64,000 nucleotides of DNA, from assembly GCA_023411555.1 (NCBI GenBank), contig JAEYOQ010000025.1, positions 1-64,000 of the forward strand. The letters are read 5' to 3'. The translations under genes were made by a program, and so were the position numbers. The notes beneath the pieces were generated by a model. That model searched no databases. It had not been told where the DNA came from and was given only the letters and a program-made list of their open reading frames with translations. This document shows positions 35,640 to 44,176 of the stretch, one piece after another; positions within the stretch are counted from its first letter, which is position 1; each line of letters begins with the position of its first letter. The DNA comes from Bacillota bacterium (GTDB lineage: Bacteria > Bacillota > Clostridia > Lachnospirales > Lachnospiraceae).

Positions 35640-35779
35640 TAGGATATCGGCAAAGGATTTCCGAACGAGGTACTTGCCTTCGTCAGTACATAAGGCTCAG
35701 TATTTTAGAGCCTTATGTACTATTACGTAACGAAAATAAACGAAAGTGTCTCCGATCGGGATCCTTTGTTGATATCCTA
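35640..35779. repeat. 140-base imperfect palindrome between serC and ilvB
   Basis: The ends are inverted repeats (TAGGATATC and GATATCCTA, then CAAAGGAT and ATCCTTTG). The centre is a perfect 14-base stem, AGTACATAAGGCTC (35685-35698) with 35708-35721. Size and symmetry fit a MITE-like or REP-like element. It fills most of the gap 35566-35831, which holds no gene. Confidence 0.6.
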
Positions 35780-35831
35780 TTTTGTACACATTAATTGAAA
35801 TTATCTAGGGTCTGAACAGTAATATATAAAC

Positions 35832-37514
35832 TTACTGCTTATTTATTAAATCTTCTTCGCTGAATACATCCTCAATCGCAGCTCCCGGTGCAACCATCGG
35901 CCATACCTTATCATCACTATTGATGACACATTCCACTAATACAGGTTCGTTCAAAGCTAGAACCTCCATCAGTACAGGTTCAACCTCATCCTTACTCGTT
36001 ATTCTGTATGCCTTTGCTCCCATGGCCTCTGCCAGCTTCACAAAATCAACCTTATCCCGGAGATTGGTGTTGGAGTATCTCTTATCATAGAATAGAGTCT
36101 GCCATTGACGAACCATTCCAAGAACATGATTGTTGAAGACAATCTCTATGATTGAGATATTATAACGAGTTGCGGTAGCTATCTCGTTCATGTTCATTCT
36201 AAAGCAACCATCACCGGCAATATTAATCACCTTTTTATCCGGCATAGCTACTTTAGCACCGATACATGCCCCCAGTCCATATCCCATGGTTCCAAGACCT
36301 CCAGAGGTTATGAAGGTTCTTGGTAGTCTGTATTTAAAAAACTGTGCAGACCACATCTGGTGCTGACCAACCTCCGTAGTAATAATCGCATCTCCACCTG
36401 TAAGCTCATACAGCTTTTCTAAAATGTAGGGACCGGTTAACATCTCCTTATTATAGGTAAGAGGAAATTTCTCATGTAATGAAAGAACATGCTCCAGCCA
36501 TTCCTCATGGTCTAGCTGCTCAAGTCGTCCATTCAATATAGTCAGTACCTCTTTGATATCACCTATGATACTAGAATAAGTAACTACATTTTTATTTATC
36601 TCGGCCGGATCAATATCAATGTGTAAAATCTTCGCATTCTTAGCGAACTTCTTGGCATTACCCGTTACACGATCTGAGAATCTGGCTCCAATGGTAATCA
36701 AGAGATCACACTCCGTAACACCGAGATTCGCAGCCTTTGTTCCATGCATACCGAGCATACCGGTATATCTTCTATCGGTACCATCAAATGCACCCTTTCC
36801 CATCAGGGTATCTGTAACAGGAGCATCCACTTTATCCACGAATTCCTTTAGCTCATCATGCGCCTCTGAGATTACAGCACCTCCACCGACAAAGATAAAG
36901 GGCTTTTTGGAGTTCTGTATCATTTCCACTGCATTAGACAAATCATCCTCCGTGATCTCATCTGTTTTGCGAGGAACTGCTTCCGGTTCCACCTTAGTAT
37001 AAAGCGCTTTAGCTGCAGTAACATCCTTTGTGATATCTACTAGTACAGGGCCTGGTCTTCCGGATTTTGCAATACGGAAGGCTTTACGAATGGTATCAGC
37101 CAAACTGTCTACATCCTTTACGATGAAATTGTGCTTTGTAATAGGCATGGTAATGCCGGCAATATCAATTTCCTGGAAAGAGTCTCTACCTAACAGATTT
37201 ACTGCAACATTAGCAGTAATCGCCACCATCGGAATGCTATCCATATATGCTGTTGCAATACCTGTAACCAGATTTGTTGATCCGGGACCGGAGGTTGCGA
37301 AGCACACTCCAACCTTACCACTTGCTCTAGCATAGCCGTCAGCGGCATGGGATGCTCCCTGTTCATGAGAGGTTAGAATATGTAGAATTTCATCGCTATG
37401 CTTATATAATTCATCATAAATGTTTAATATCGTACCACCTGGATATCCAAAAACAGTATCCACTCCCTGCTCCTTCAAGCATTCAATAACAATCTGCGCA
37501 CCTGTTAATTCCAT
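35832..37514 (-). CDS. ilvB: Acetolactate synthase large subunit
   Basis: A 560-residue thiamine-diphosphate enzyme, first common step of valine, leucine and isoleucine synthesis. Features are FGYPGGTILNIYDEL, the catalytic Glu in TSHEQGASHAADGYARA (about 51), the FAD segment, and the ThDP motif GDGCFRMNMNEIATATRYNISIIEIVFNN. No small subunit gene (ilvN) follows in the window, although the length matches the regulated type. Downstream of ilvD by 108 bases on the same strand. Confidence 0.96.
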   Translation of the reverse strand: MELTGAQIVIECLKEQGVDTVFGYPGGTILNIYDELYKHSDEILHILTSHEQGASHAADGYARASGKVGVCFATSGPGSTNLVTGIATAYMDSIPMVAITANVAVNLLGRDSFQEIDIAGITMPITKHNFIVKDVDSLADTIRKAFRIAKSGRPGPVLVDITKDVTAAKALYTKVEPEAVPRKTDEITEDDLSNAVEMIQNSKKPFIFVGGGAVISEAHDELKEFVDKVDAPVTDTLMGKGAFDGTDRRYTGMLGMHGTKAANLGVTECDLLITIGARFSDRVTGNAKKFAKNAKILHIDIDPAEINKNVVTYSSIIGDIKEVLTILNGRLEQLDHEEWLEHVLSLHEKFPLTYNKEMLTGPYILEKLYELTGGDAIITTEVGQHQMWSAQFFKYRLPRTFITSGGLGTMGYGLGACIGAKVAMPDKKVINIAGDGCFRMNMNEIATATRYNISIIEIVFNNHVLGMVRQWQTLFYDKRYSNTNLRDKVDFVKLAEAMGAKAYRITSKDEVEPVLMEVLALNEPVLVECVINSDDKVWPMVAPGAAIEDVFSEEDLINKQ

Positions 37515-37622
37515 TTATTCCTCCATTCCGCCACTTATGGCAGTCATCCTATCGTAGTTACCAACTTCCTTTACTATTATGAAGCATATATACCATTATG
37601 AAAAATGTGACGCTATTATGTA

Positions 37623-39296
37623 CTATTTCGCCTTAGGTACCTCCAGAATAGCACCCCGATTACCGCTGGTTACCATTGCTACATATCGTGACAGATATCC
37701 TGTTGTAATCCTTGGCTCTCTCGGCTGCCATCTCTCTCTCCTTCCAGCAAGCTCTTCCTCTGACACTCTAAAATTAAGCGTATTGGCATTAATGTCGATA
37801 TCGATGATATCGCCCTCTTCAACCAATGCAATGTTACCGCCTACTGCAGCTTCAGGAGATACATGACCGATGCAGGCACCTCTTGACGCACCGGAGAAAC
37901 GCCCATCTGTAATCAGGGCTACAGAGGATCCTAGGCCCATGCCCATGATTGCGCTGGTCGGGTTGAGCATCTCTCTCATACCAGGTCCCCCCTTCGGTCC
38001 TTCATAGCGAATAACAACTACATCGCCCTTATTAATCTTACCACCCTTAATTGCGTCAATGGCATCCTCCTCGCAATCAAATACTCTGGCGGGGCCAGAA
38101 TGCTGCAGCATCTCGGGTGCAACGGCTGAACGCTTTACAACACCGGAGTCAGGTGCAAGATTACCCTTCAAAATCGCAATGCCACCTGTCTCAGAATAAG
38201 GATTTTCAATAGGGCGGATAACCTCAGGATCTAGATTCCTGCAGTTCTTGATATTCTCTCCAACCGTCTTTCCGGTTGCAGTGATTAGATCCAGATTCAG
38301 GAGGTTTCTTTTACTTAGTTCATTCATAACCGCGTAAACTCCACCGGCCTCATTCAAATCCTCCATGTATGTATGTCCGGCAGGTGCCAGATGACATAGG
38401 TTCGGTGTCTTAGCACTCACTTCGTTGGCAATATCAATATTTAAATCAAAACCAACCTCATGTGCAATAGCCGGAAGATGCAGCATCGTGTTGGTAGAGC
38501 AGCCTAAGGCCATATCCACTGTCAGTGCGTTCATGAAGGCTTCCTTCGTCATAATGTCTCTTGGCTTGATGTCTTTTTCTAATAATTCCATAATTTTCAT
38601 ACCGGCATGCTTAGCTAAACGGATTCTCTCGGAATATACGGCCGGAATGGTTCCGTTCCCCTTTAAGCCCATACCGATTACTTCCGTTAGGCAGTTCATG
38701 GAGTTGGCGGTATACATTCCAGAACAGGAGCCACAGGTTGCACATGCCTTATTTTCATATTCCTCTACCTCTTCCTCTGACATAGTACCGGCACTATAGG
38801 CCCCAACCGCTTCAAACAGGGAGGATAGACTGGTCTTACTTCCATTGACACGGCCTGCCAACATAGGGCCACCACTAACAAAAATGGTTGGTATATTGAG
38901 TCTTGCTGCTGCCATGAGTAGTCCAGGTACATTCTTATCACAGTTCGGTACCATAACCAGTGCATCAAATTGATGAGCCATTGCCATCGCTTCCGTAGAG
39001 TCAGCGATCAGATCTCTGGTTACCAGGGAGTATTTCATTCCTTGATGCCCCATAGCAATACCATCGCACACTGCAATGGCAGGAAAAACGATCGGTGTTC
39101 CGCCTGACATAGCGACACCCATCTTAACGGCATCTACGATTTTATCCAGATTCATGTGTCCGGGTACAATCTCATTATAGGAGCTCACAATTCCAATCAA
39201 CGGCTTTCTCAGCTCTTCCTTCGTATATCCCAGTGCATTAAACAACGATCGATGGGGTGCATGCTCCATTCCTGATTTAACTGCGTCACTTCTCAT
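37623..39296 (-). CDS. ilvD: Dihydroxy-acid dehydratase
   Basis: A 557-residue iron-sulfur dehydratase, third step of branched-chain amino acid synthesis. Cluster ligands are in PNCDKNVPG (Cys about 119) and CATCGSCSGMYTANSMNCL (Cys about 192); PSGASRG-like RFSGASRGACIGH is near 465. ATG 39294-39296 after AAGGTGG; a GTG four codons earlier is an alternative. First gene of ilvD-ilvB. Isomeroreductase ilvC is not in the window. Confidence 0.97.
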   Translation of the reverse strand: MRSDAVKSGMEHAPHRSLFNALGYTKEELRKPLIGIVSSYNEIVPGHMNLDKIVDAVKMGVAMSGGTPIVFPAIAVCDGIAMGHQGMKYSLVTRDLIADSTEAMAMAHQFDALVMVPNCDKNVPGLLMAAARLNIPTIFVSGGPMLAGRVNGSKTSLSSLFEAVGAYSAGTMSEEEVEEYENKACATCGSCSGMYTANSMNCLTEVIGMGLKGNGTIPAVYSERIRLAKHAGMKIMELLEKDIKPRDIMTKEAFMNALTVDMALGCSTNTMLHLPAIAHEVGFDLNIDIANEVSAKTPNLCHLAPAGHTYMEDLNEAGGVYAVMNELSKRNLLNLDLITATGKTVGENIKNCRNLDPEVIRPIENPYSETGGIAILKGNLAPDSGVVKRSAVAPEMLQHSGPARVFDCEEDAIDAIKGGKINKGDVVVIRYEGPKGGPGMREMLNPTSAIMGMGLGSSVALITDGRFSGASRGACIGHVSPEAAVGGNIALVEEGDIIDIDINANTLNFRVSEEELAGRRERWQPREPRITTGYLSRYVAMVTSGNRGAILEVPKAK

Positions 39297-39405
39297 CCTC
39301 TTAACCACCTTTTCTTCCTATTATTATATTTCTACATATCGAGTTGTTTATTTTCTAAATTACTTATTGTCACTAAGTATGTATTGCTTTAAAGTAGTAC
39401 AGTAT

Positions 39406-39434
39406 ATAATAAGGTATTTCCTTATAAAAATCAA
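39406..39434 (-). promoter_or_regulatory. Promoter of ilvD-ilvB
   Basis: Minus strand TTGATT (39434-39429), 17 bases, TATTAT (39411-39406). The spacer contains the small dyad ATAAGG-AAATA-CCTTAT, a possible operator. I see no T-box in the 110-base leader. Confidence 0.65.
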
Positions 39435-39595
39435 CGTCAAATTTCAAATTACAATGGATTTTTTTTCACAATTATTTATAAATATTCTTTTGGTTTATGG
39501 CTACCATTCCTCCTATGAATACTGGATAAAAGTCTGGTCTCATAAACGTTCGATAAAGTAGAATCGCCATATGTTTTTAGGCTTTCAACAGGTTA

Positions 39596-39645
39596 TGTAA
39601 AGTCTGTGTAAAATTAGTGTAAATTCCATGAATCTCATGTGAAAT
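39596..39645 (+). promoter_or_regulatory. PhoP box array upstream of the phosphate transporter
   Basis: TGTAAA at 39596-39601, 39607-39612 and 39618-39623: three perfect copies at exactly 11-base spacing. Weaker TGAATC (39629) and TGAAAT (39640) follow in the same phase. The complement TTTACA fits the PhoP half-site TT(A/T/C)ACA with 5-base gaps. It lies about 165 bases before the Pit gene start. Confidence 0.75.
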
Positions 39646-39786
39646 CGAGCAAAAAATTAGGTTATTTTCATGATATATTAGTATAAAATATCATTGCTTA
39701 TGTTATTTTTTCGTGTTAAGATTTTTATGATTGATTATAATGTAAAATTATGTTCAAAATTAAGAGGAGTTATAGGAGGCACTATT

Positions 39787-40836
39787 ATGACAATTGTTTT
39801 CACTGAGTTTTTAAAGCAGCTGACAACAAATCTCCCTTTGCTAATCACAGTTATTCTTGTACTTGGTGTTATTCTTGTTAACGGATGGACGGATGCACCG
39901 AATGCCATTGCTACATGTGTATCAACTAGGTCTATTAGTCCTAGAAATGCCATAATTATGGCAGCCATTTTTAATTTTCTTGGTGTATTGGTAATGACTA
40001 TGATCAGTAAGGCCGTAGCGCAAACGATCTTTAATATGGTTGACTTTGGCGACGACCCCAAGGTCGCATTAATCGCTTTGTGTGCTGCTTTATTTGCTAT
40101 CGTGGTATGGTCCACAGCTGCTTGGGCCTTTGGTATCCCGACCAGTGAATCTCACGCATTAATCGCTGGTATTTCCGGTGCTGCTGTCGCACTTCAGGGT
40201 GGACAAGGTATCAATGGTCAAGAATGGATTAAGGTTATTTATGGTCTGTTTTTATCCTCAGTTCTGGGCTTTGGAATTGGTTTTATTGTAATTAAAATCA
40301 TCAATTTCATATGTAAGGATATGGACAAACGTAAAACAAATAAGTTTTTTGAGAAAGCCCAGGTTGCAGGTGGCGCAGCAATGGCCTTCATGCATGGAGC
40401 ACAGGATGGACAGAAATTCATGGGTGTATTTATGCTCGGTGTATTTTTAGCTAAAGGTCAAAGTAATATTACTGAATTCAATATCCCTTACTGGCTTATG
40501 ATTCTCTGCTCACTGGTCATGGCTCTCGGAACTTCGATCGGTGGATATAAAATCATTAAGACTGTCGGTATGGGTATGGTTAAGCTTAGTAAATCTCAAG
40601 GTTTCGCAGCAGATGCTGCCGGAGCAATTTGTCTCCTCTTAGCCTCTGCATTCGGTATTCCGGTAAGTACCACACATACAAAGACTACTGCTATTATGGG
40701 TATCGGAGCTGCTAAGAGAATGTCCAGCGTAAACTGGGGTATTGTGAAGGAAATGGTGGCTGCATGGATATTAACTTTTCCCGGGTGTGGTCTGTTAGGT
40801 TTTATAATGTCCTATATATTTATGAAAATATTCTAA
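39787..40836 (+). CDS. pit: Inorganic phosphate transporter, Pit family
   Basis: A 349-residue low-affinity metal-phosphate/proton symporter with about ten helices. The duplicated PiT signature is present: GWTDAPNAIATCVSTRSISPRNAI near residue 35, and FMHGAQDGQKFMGVF near 205. GIPTSESHALIAG and GIPVSTTHTKTTAIMG repeat each other in the two halves. ATG 39787 is seven bases after AGGAGG; a 31-codon upstream extension lacks a site. Followed by the DUF47 gene 21 bases later. PhoP boxes in front suggest induction by phosphate starvation. Confidence 0.95.
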   Translation: MTIVFTEFLKQLTTNLPLLITVILVLGVILVNGWTDAPNAIATCVSTRSISPRNAIIMAAIFNFLGVLVMTMISKAVAQTIFNMVDFGDDPKVALIALCAALFAIVVWSTAAWAFGIPTSESHALIAGISGAAVALQGGQGINGQEWIKVIYGLFLSSVLGFGIGFIVIKIINFICKDMDKRKTNKFFEKAQVAGGAAMAFMHGAQDGQKFMGVFMLGVFLAKGQSNITEFNIPYWLMILCSLVMALGTSIGGYKIIKTVGMGMVKLSKSQGFAADAAGAICLLLASAFGIPVSTTHTKTTAIMGIGAAKRMSSVNWGIVKEMVAAWILTFPGCGLLGFIMSYIFMKIF

Positions 40837-40857
40837 ATAAGAAAGGAAGTTATTGAA

Positions 40858-41481
40858 ATGTCTAGAAAAAATGATTACAATTATTTTGACGCATTTGCGA
40901 ATCTTTCTAAGTTCTCTTACAACTTAGCTAATAATCTAAATGAAACCTTAAAGAATTTTGATCCTTCTTCTATAACAGCAAAGGTTAAAGAAGCTCATAA
41001 CATCGAACATAATGCCGATCTTGCAAAACATGATATTATGAACAGATTGGTTAAGGAATTCCTTCCCCCCATCGAGCGTGAGGATATTACCGCACTTACT
41101 CAGGAAATTGATGATGTAACTGACTCCGTAGAGGATGTACTTATATACATTGATATGTTTAACATCCAGTCAATCCGTCCTGAGATCTTAAAATTCACTC
41201 AGCTAATCACTCAATGCTGTAAAGTAATGGACGAAGCACTCGAGGAATTCAAGAATTTTAAGTCCTCCAAGAAGCTTCGCGACATGATTATTGAGATTAA
41301 CCGTTTGGAGGAGGAAGGCGACGCCTTATATGTAGATTCTATGCGTAATCTTTATCACACCTCTAAGGATCCGATTGAGCTAATGTGCTGGACTGAGGTA
41401 TTGCACCGTCTTGAAAGATGCTGTGACAACTGTGAAGATGTGGCTGATATCTTAGAAAGCATTGTAATGAAGAACTCCTAA
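40858..41481 (+). CDS. DUF47 family protein (PhoU-like Pit accessory protein)
   Basis: A 207-residue all-helical cytosolic protein of the DUF47 group, structurally PhoU-like, almost always encoded next to Pit. It shows IEHNADLAKHDIMNRLVKEFLPPIEREDI and DVTDSVEDVLIYIDMF with the acidic metal-binding runs of the family. It probably gates or stabilises the transporter. 21 bases after pit with AAAGGAAG before the ATG. Confidence 0.93.
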   Translation: MSRKNDYNYFDAFANLSKFSYNLANNLNETLKNFDPSSITAKVKEAHNIEHNADLAKHDIMNRLVKEFLPPIEREDITALTQEIDDVTDSVEDVLIYIDMFNIQSIRPEILKFTQLITQCCKVMDEALEEFKNFKSSKKLRDMIIEINRLEEEGDALYVDSMRNLYHTSKDPIELMCWTEVLHRLERCCDNCEDVADILESIVMKNS

Positions 41482-41531
41482 TATGGGATAGACGAAAGAT
41501 ATAATCTAAATCGGGAAGGGCATGGACCAGT

Positions 41532-42599
41532 ATGAATTTAGAAAAACAAAAGGCATTCATTATTCATGTTATCTACGTTATTTTTCTTTTAGGACTAGTA
41601 TATGTTGCAATTAAGTATCTATTACCTTTATTAATGCCCTTTGTCATTGGTGTGATAATCTCGGCTGTCTTTCGCAAGCCAATCGATTTCATACACAATA
41701 AGACAAAATTGAGTCGTGTTCTTATCTCCATTATCATGCTCATCTTTTTTTATGGAGCACTCGGATTTCTAGCCAGTATGATTGGCTTTAAGGCCTTCAA
41801 TTTCCTAAGCAATCTGTTTTACAGTCTTCCCGAGTTATATGCAAAGACGGTGCTTCCAGCTATAGAGCAGGTAATCGATAATGTTATGGGTCATTTCCCG
41901 GGAATAGAGAGCTTATTACAGGATTTTCTCGACAATATTAATGATTCTATTTTTAATTTCCTGAAGGATGCTTCCTCTACCGTTGTCGGTACGATAGCAC
42001 GTTTCGCTACATCACTGCCCTCCCTATTGATTAATTTTATCTTCACGATTGTATCCTCCTTCTTCTTTACGATTGATTATTATCGGATTACCCGTTTCGT
42101 CGGTGCACAGTTTAAGGGCGAGCGCCGAGAAATGCTATTAAAGCTTAAGAATAATGGTATCGGAACCTTAGGAAAGTTTATCCGAGCCTATTCTGCGATT
42201 ATCTCCATCACCTTCTTGGAGATATCCATCGGCTTCTGGATTCTACGTATTCCTAACCCTTTCCTTTTTGGTCTATTAATTTCAATTATAGATATTATGC
42301 CAATACTTGGTACCGGTGCGGTATTACTACCTTGGGCGATTATCTCTCTTGTGATTGGCAACACGAAGATTGGAATCGGTATGCTATTACTTTATATTAT
42401 CATAACAGCGGTCCGTCAGACCATCGAGCCTAAGATTGTAGGCCAGCAAATAGGCCTACATCCGATACTAACCTTAATTCTAATGTATGTTGGTGCACAA
42501 TTGATGGGTGTCCTGGGATTACTCATACTCCCTATCATCGCTACTATTCTTGTCAAATTAAATGAAGATGGTTCTATCCGGCTATTTAAAAGACAATAA
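41532..42599 (+). CDS. AI-2E family transporter, YtvI-like
   Basis: A 355-residue membrane protein of the AI-2E (PF01594) superfamily with about eight helices in the family layout: helices at the N-terminus, a long amphipathic middle (residues 85-145), and a final bundle containing RIPNPFLFGLLISIIDIMPILGTGAVLLPWAI. Length and N-terminus resemble the sporulation permease YtvI of Firmicutes; the family also includes Na+/Li+ proton antiporters. 50 bases after the DUF47 gene, so co-transcription with pit is possible. Exact substrate unknown. Confidence 0.85.
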   Translation: MNLEKQKAFIIHVIYVIFLLGLVYVAIKYLLPLLMPFVIGVIISAVFRKPIDFIHNKTKLSRVLISIIMLIFFYGALGFLASMIGFKAFNFLSNLFYSLPELYAKTVLPAIEQVIDNVMGHFPGIESLLQDFLDNINDSIFNFLKDASSTVVGTIARFATSLPSLLINFIFTIVSSFFFTIDYYRITRFVGAQFKGERREMLLKLKNNGIGTLGKFIRAYSAIISITFLEISIGFWILRIPNPFLFGLLISIIDIMPILGTGAVLLPWAIISLVIGNTKIGIGMLLLYIIITAVRQTIEPKIVGQQIGLHPILTLILMYVGAQLMGVLGLLILPIIATILVKLNEDGSIRLFKRQ

Positions 42600-42610
42600 A
42601 TAGTATCTGC

Positions 42611-42680
42611 AATAGAAAGTAAGCTTGGCGAACTTTCTATTGACAAAGCAGGATGAATTGATAAATCAATTCACTTGTCA
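42611..42680. repeat. Nested inverted repeats after the AI-2E gene
   Basis: AATAGAAAGT (42611-42620) pairs with ACTTTCTATT (42632-42641). Next to it, TGACAA (42641-42646) and TTGTCA (42675-42680) enclose the perfect palindrome GAATTGAT-AA-ATCAATTC (42655-42672). Purpose unknown; possibly RNA 3'-end stabilisers. Confidence 0.5.
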
Positions 42681-42690
42681 TGAATCAAAA

Positions 42691-42715
42691 AAGCGGTCGC
42701 GTTATGCGGCCGCTT
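42691..42715. terminator. Bidirectional terminator between AI-2E and DUF1540 genes
   Basis: AAGCGGTCGC (42691-42700) pairs with GCGGCCGCTT (42706-42715). TCTTATTGCTT follows on the plus strand and TTTTTTGATTC on the minus strand, serving both convergent units. Confidence 0.9.
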
Positions 42716-42727
42716 CTTATTGCTTAA

Positions 42728-42907
42728 TTAGAATGTCTTATCCTTCGGTATAAAGGTAGAGCAGTCCGTCTCATCAGACCCTTTTGCATTTCTGGGCTCA
42801 ACCTGAATTTGTTCTGCAGAGCAGTGATCTCCGTTCATATAATAGTCACAAGTATTAACAATGCATCTAATGCCTTCATTCGGTTTATCCATTTTTTTAA
42901 CTGCCAT
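42728..42907 (-). CDS. DUF1540 domain protein (small Cys-rich)
   Basis: A 59-residue protein matching DUF1540: CIVNTCDYYMNGDHCSAEQIQVEPRNA with four Cys, probably a small metal-binding unit. ATG 42905-42907, seven bases after GGAGG; a start six codons earlier is unlikely. Such proteins are common in clostridia and bacilli, with no known role. Monocistronic. Confidence 0.88.
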   Translation of the reverse strand: MAVKKMDKPNEGIRCIVNTCDYYMNGDHCSAEQIQVEPRNAKGSDETDCSTFIPKDKTF

Positions 42908-43064
42908 AATTATTCCTCCAAGCATTATAATTCGTAATGATGATTACTCTATTATTGTTTGCAGAGGTAATATAATTCATACATTATATTGATTATAAAT
43001 AAATTAGTTTTTTTGAATAAACACGAATAAGCTTGTGGTAAGAGATATGAGATTTAGGTTCAAA

Positions 43065-43853
43065 TCAACCCGGAAATTGCATTGCAAGTCCTTCGGCCAT
43101 CATATCAGCCATCTCAAGTGCCTGCATCTCTATCTCATCAAAGCCATTAATGCTTTCTTCATAATTCTGAGCTATCATATTCTCGATATTATTACTTAAT
43201 AAATCAAGATGCTCATACAGCATAGCCCCCCAATCATCATCACGCCAATAAGGATTAATATCTGCTAGAAATCTTGCAATCTGATCTGCATTTTCACGCC
43301 ATCTGCGATCAGCCTCTGTTACTGCATTATCATCCCCTGCCATAATTGCTTGGACCAACTCAGCTGCTATGGTAATATGCTGCGCAAATAATCTGCCGAA
43401 TTCTCCGGCCGCTTCTTCTCCATAAAAGGGTGCTAAAGCATTCGCAAAATCAGTCGCGTTACGAAGTAGCCTCTGTAGTATCAGATCTGAATCCGGGAGT
43501 TGATGAACTAATCCCATGACTGCCATTCTCGTCCACATTATGTGCTGCTCCCATAGCATACGAAAATAGTTCATAAGCTCTGCCACGCTTCCACTTATAT
43601 CATCCATATCATCCATATCGTCCATGTCGTCCATGTCATCAAAATCCATAAAATCAGGATCTCTCATTGTATTTGGAGAAGTAGGATAGCTTTGAAAGCC
43701 GGGCCTTATGGTTATTACCTGGCCAACCATAAGATTACGAGGCTCTAAACCCGGGTTCAAATCCATGATCGAATCTACATTCGTATTAAACACCTGAGCA
43801 AGCATCCATATGGTATCATAAGGCCTGATTGTATATTGTATTGTGCCATTCAT
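43065..43853 (-). CDS. LysM domain protein with helical C-terminal domain
   Basis: 262 residues. An N-terminal LysM domain (residues 7-50: YTIRPYDTIWMLAQVFNTN to VGQVITI) binds peptidoglycan-type glycans. A low-complexity linker of Asp-Asp-Met repeats (about 70-86) follows. The C-terminal helical domain (90-262) has MLWEQHIMWTRM, FANALAPFYGEEAA and AELVQAIMAGD. Proteins with this C-terminal domain are often mis-named acetylglutamate kinase; there is no kinase motif here. There is no signal peptide, as with many spore-coat or spore-envelope LysM proteins, so a spore role is likely but inferred. Confidence 0.85.
   Translation of the reverse strand: MNGTIQYTIRPYDTIWMLAQVFNTNVDSIMDLNPGLEPRNLMVGQVITIRPGFQSYPTSPNTMRDPDFMDFDDMDDMDDMDDMDDISGSVAELMNYFRMLWEQHIMWTRMAVMGLVHQLPDSDLILQRLLRNATDFANALAPFYGEEAAGEFGRLFAQHITIAAELVQAIMAGDDNAVTEADRRWRENADQIARFLADINPYWRDDDWGAMLYEHLDLLSNNIENMIAQNYEESINGFDEIEMQALEMADMMAEGLAMQFPG
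43597..43641. repeat. Five 9-base tandem repeats inside the LysM gene
   Basis: Units ATATCATCC, ATATCATCC, ATATCGTCC, ATGTCGTCC, ATGTCATCA. Each codes three residues (Asp-Asp-Met/Ile) of the linker. Slippage would change linker length without a frameshift. Confidence 0.9.
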
Positions 43854-44011
43854 AGAAAAACACCATCGCCTATAAAAAGTTCTAGTTCAAATTATGATGG
43901 CTGCCTGTTCAATGTTCCATAATCTCTATGTATATTCATGATAGGAAGTCTTAATGAATTAAGGAAGTATAAAAGGATTTAGTATATCCTAATGGATTCC
44001 TATTAGAACAA

Positions 44012-44051
44012 GAACCTACCGGCCTCTGACATTGTCAGTATCGGTAGGTTC
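44012..44051. terminator. Long stem-loop after leuD, probable terminator
   Basis: GAACCTACCG (44012-44021) pairs with CGGTAGGTTC (44042-44051); inside, CTGAC-ATT-GTCAG pairs again. On the minus strand it is followed by TTGTTCTAAT. It lies about 90 bases after the leuD stop. Confidence 0.65.
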
Positions 44052-44056
44052 CTATA

Positions 44057-44176
44057 AAAATCATGTTCTTTGATTTTCATTGATACATGATTAATGAAAA
44101 TCATGTTTTTTGATTTTCATTAATACTTAATAAACGAAAATTACGCTTTTTGATTTTCGTTGATGTAATTAATCAA
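44057..44176. repeat. Three 40-base tandem repeats copying the 3' end of leuD
   Basis: Copies at 44057-44096, 44097-44136 and 44137-44176. The last is the real leuD tail, coding LINYINENQKA and stop (stop codon at 44143-44141). The other two still read INENQKT-stop and INENQRT-stop on the minus strand. Confidence 0.85.

Noticed and set aside
35463..39310. T-box riboswitches before the ser or ilv genes
   Set aside because: No AGGGTGG-type antiterminator core or specifier stem seen in the leaders.
39360..39400. CodY box in the ilvD leader
   Set aside because: The best match keeps only about nine of 15 consensus bases; not better than chance in AT-rich DNA.
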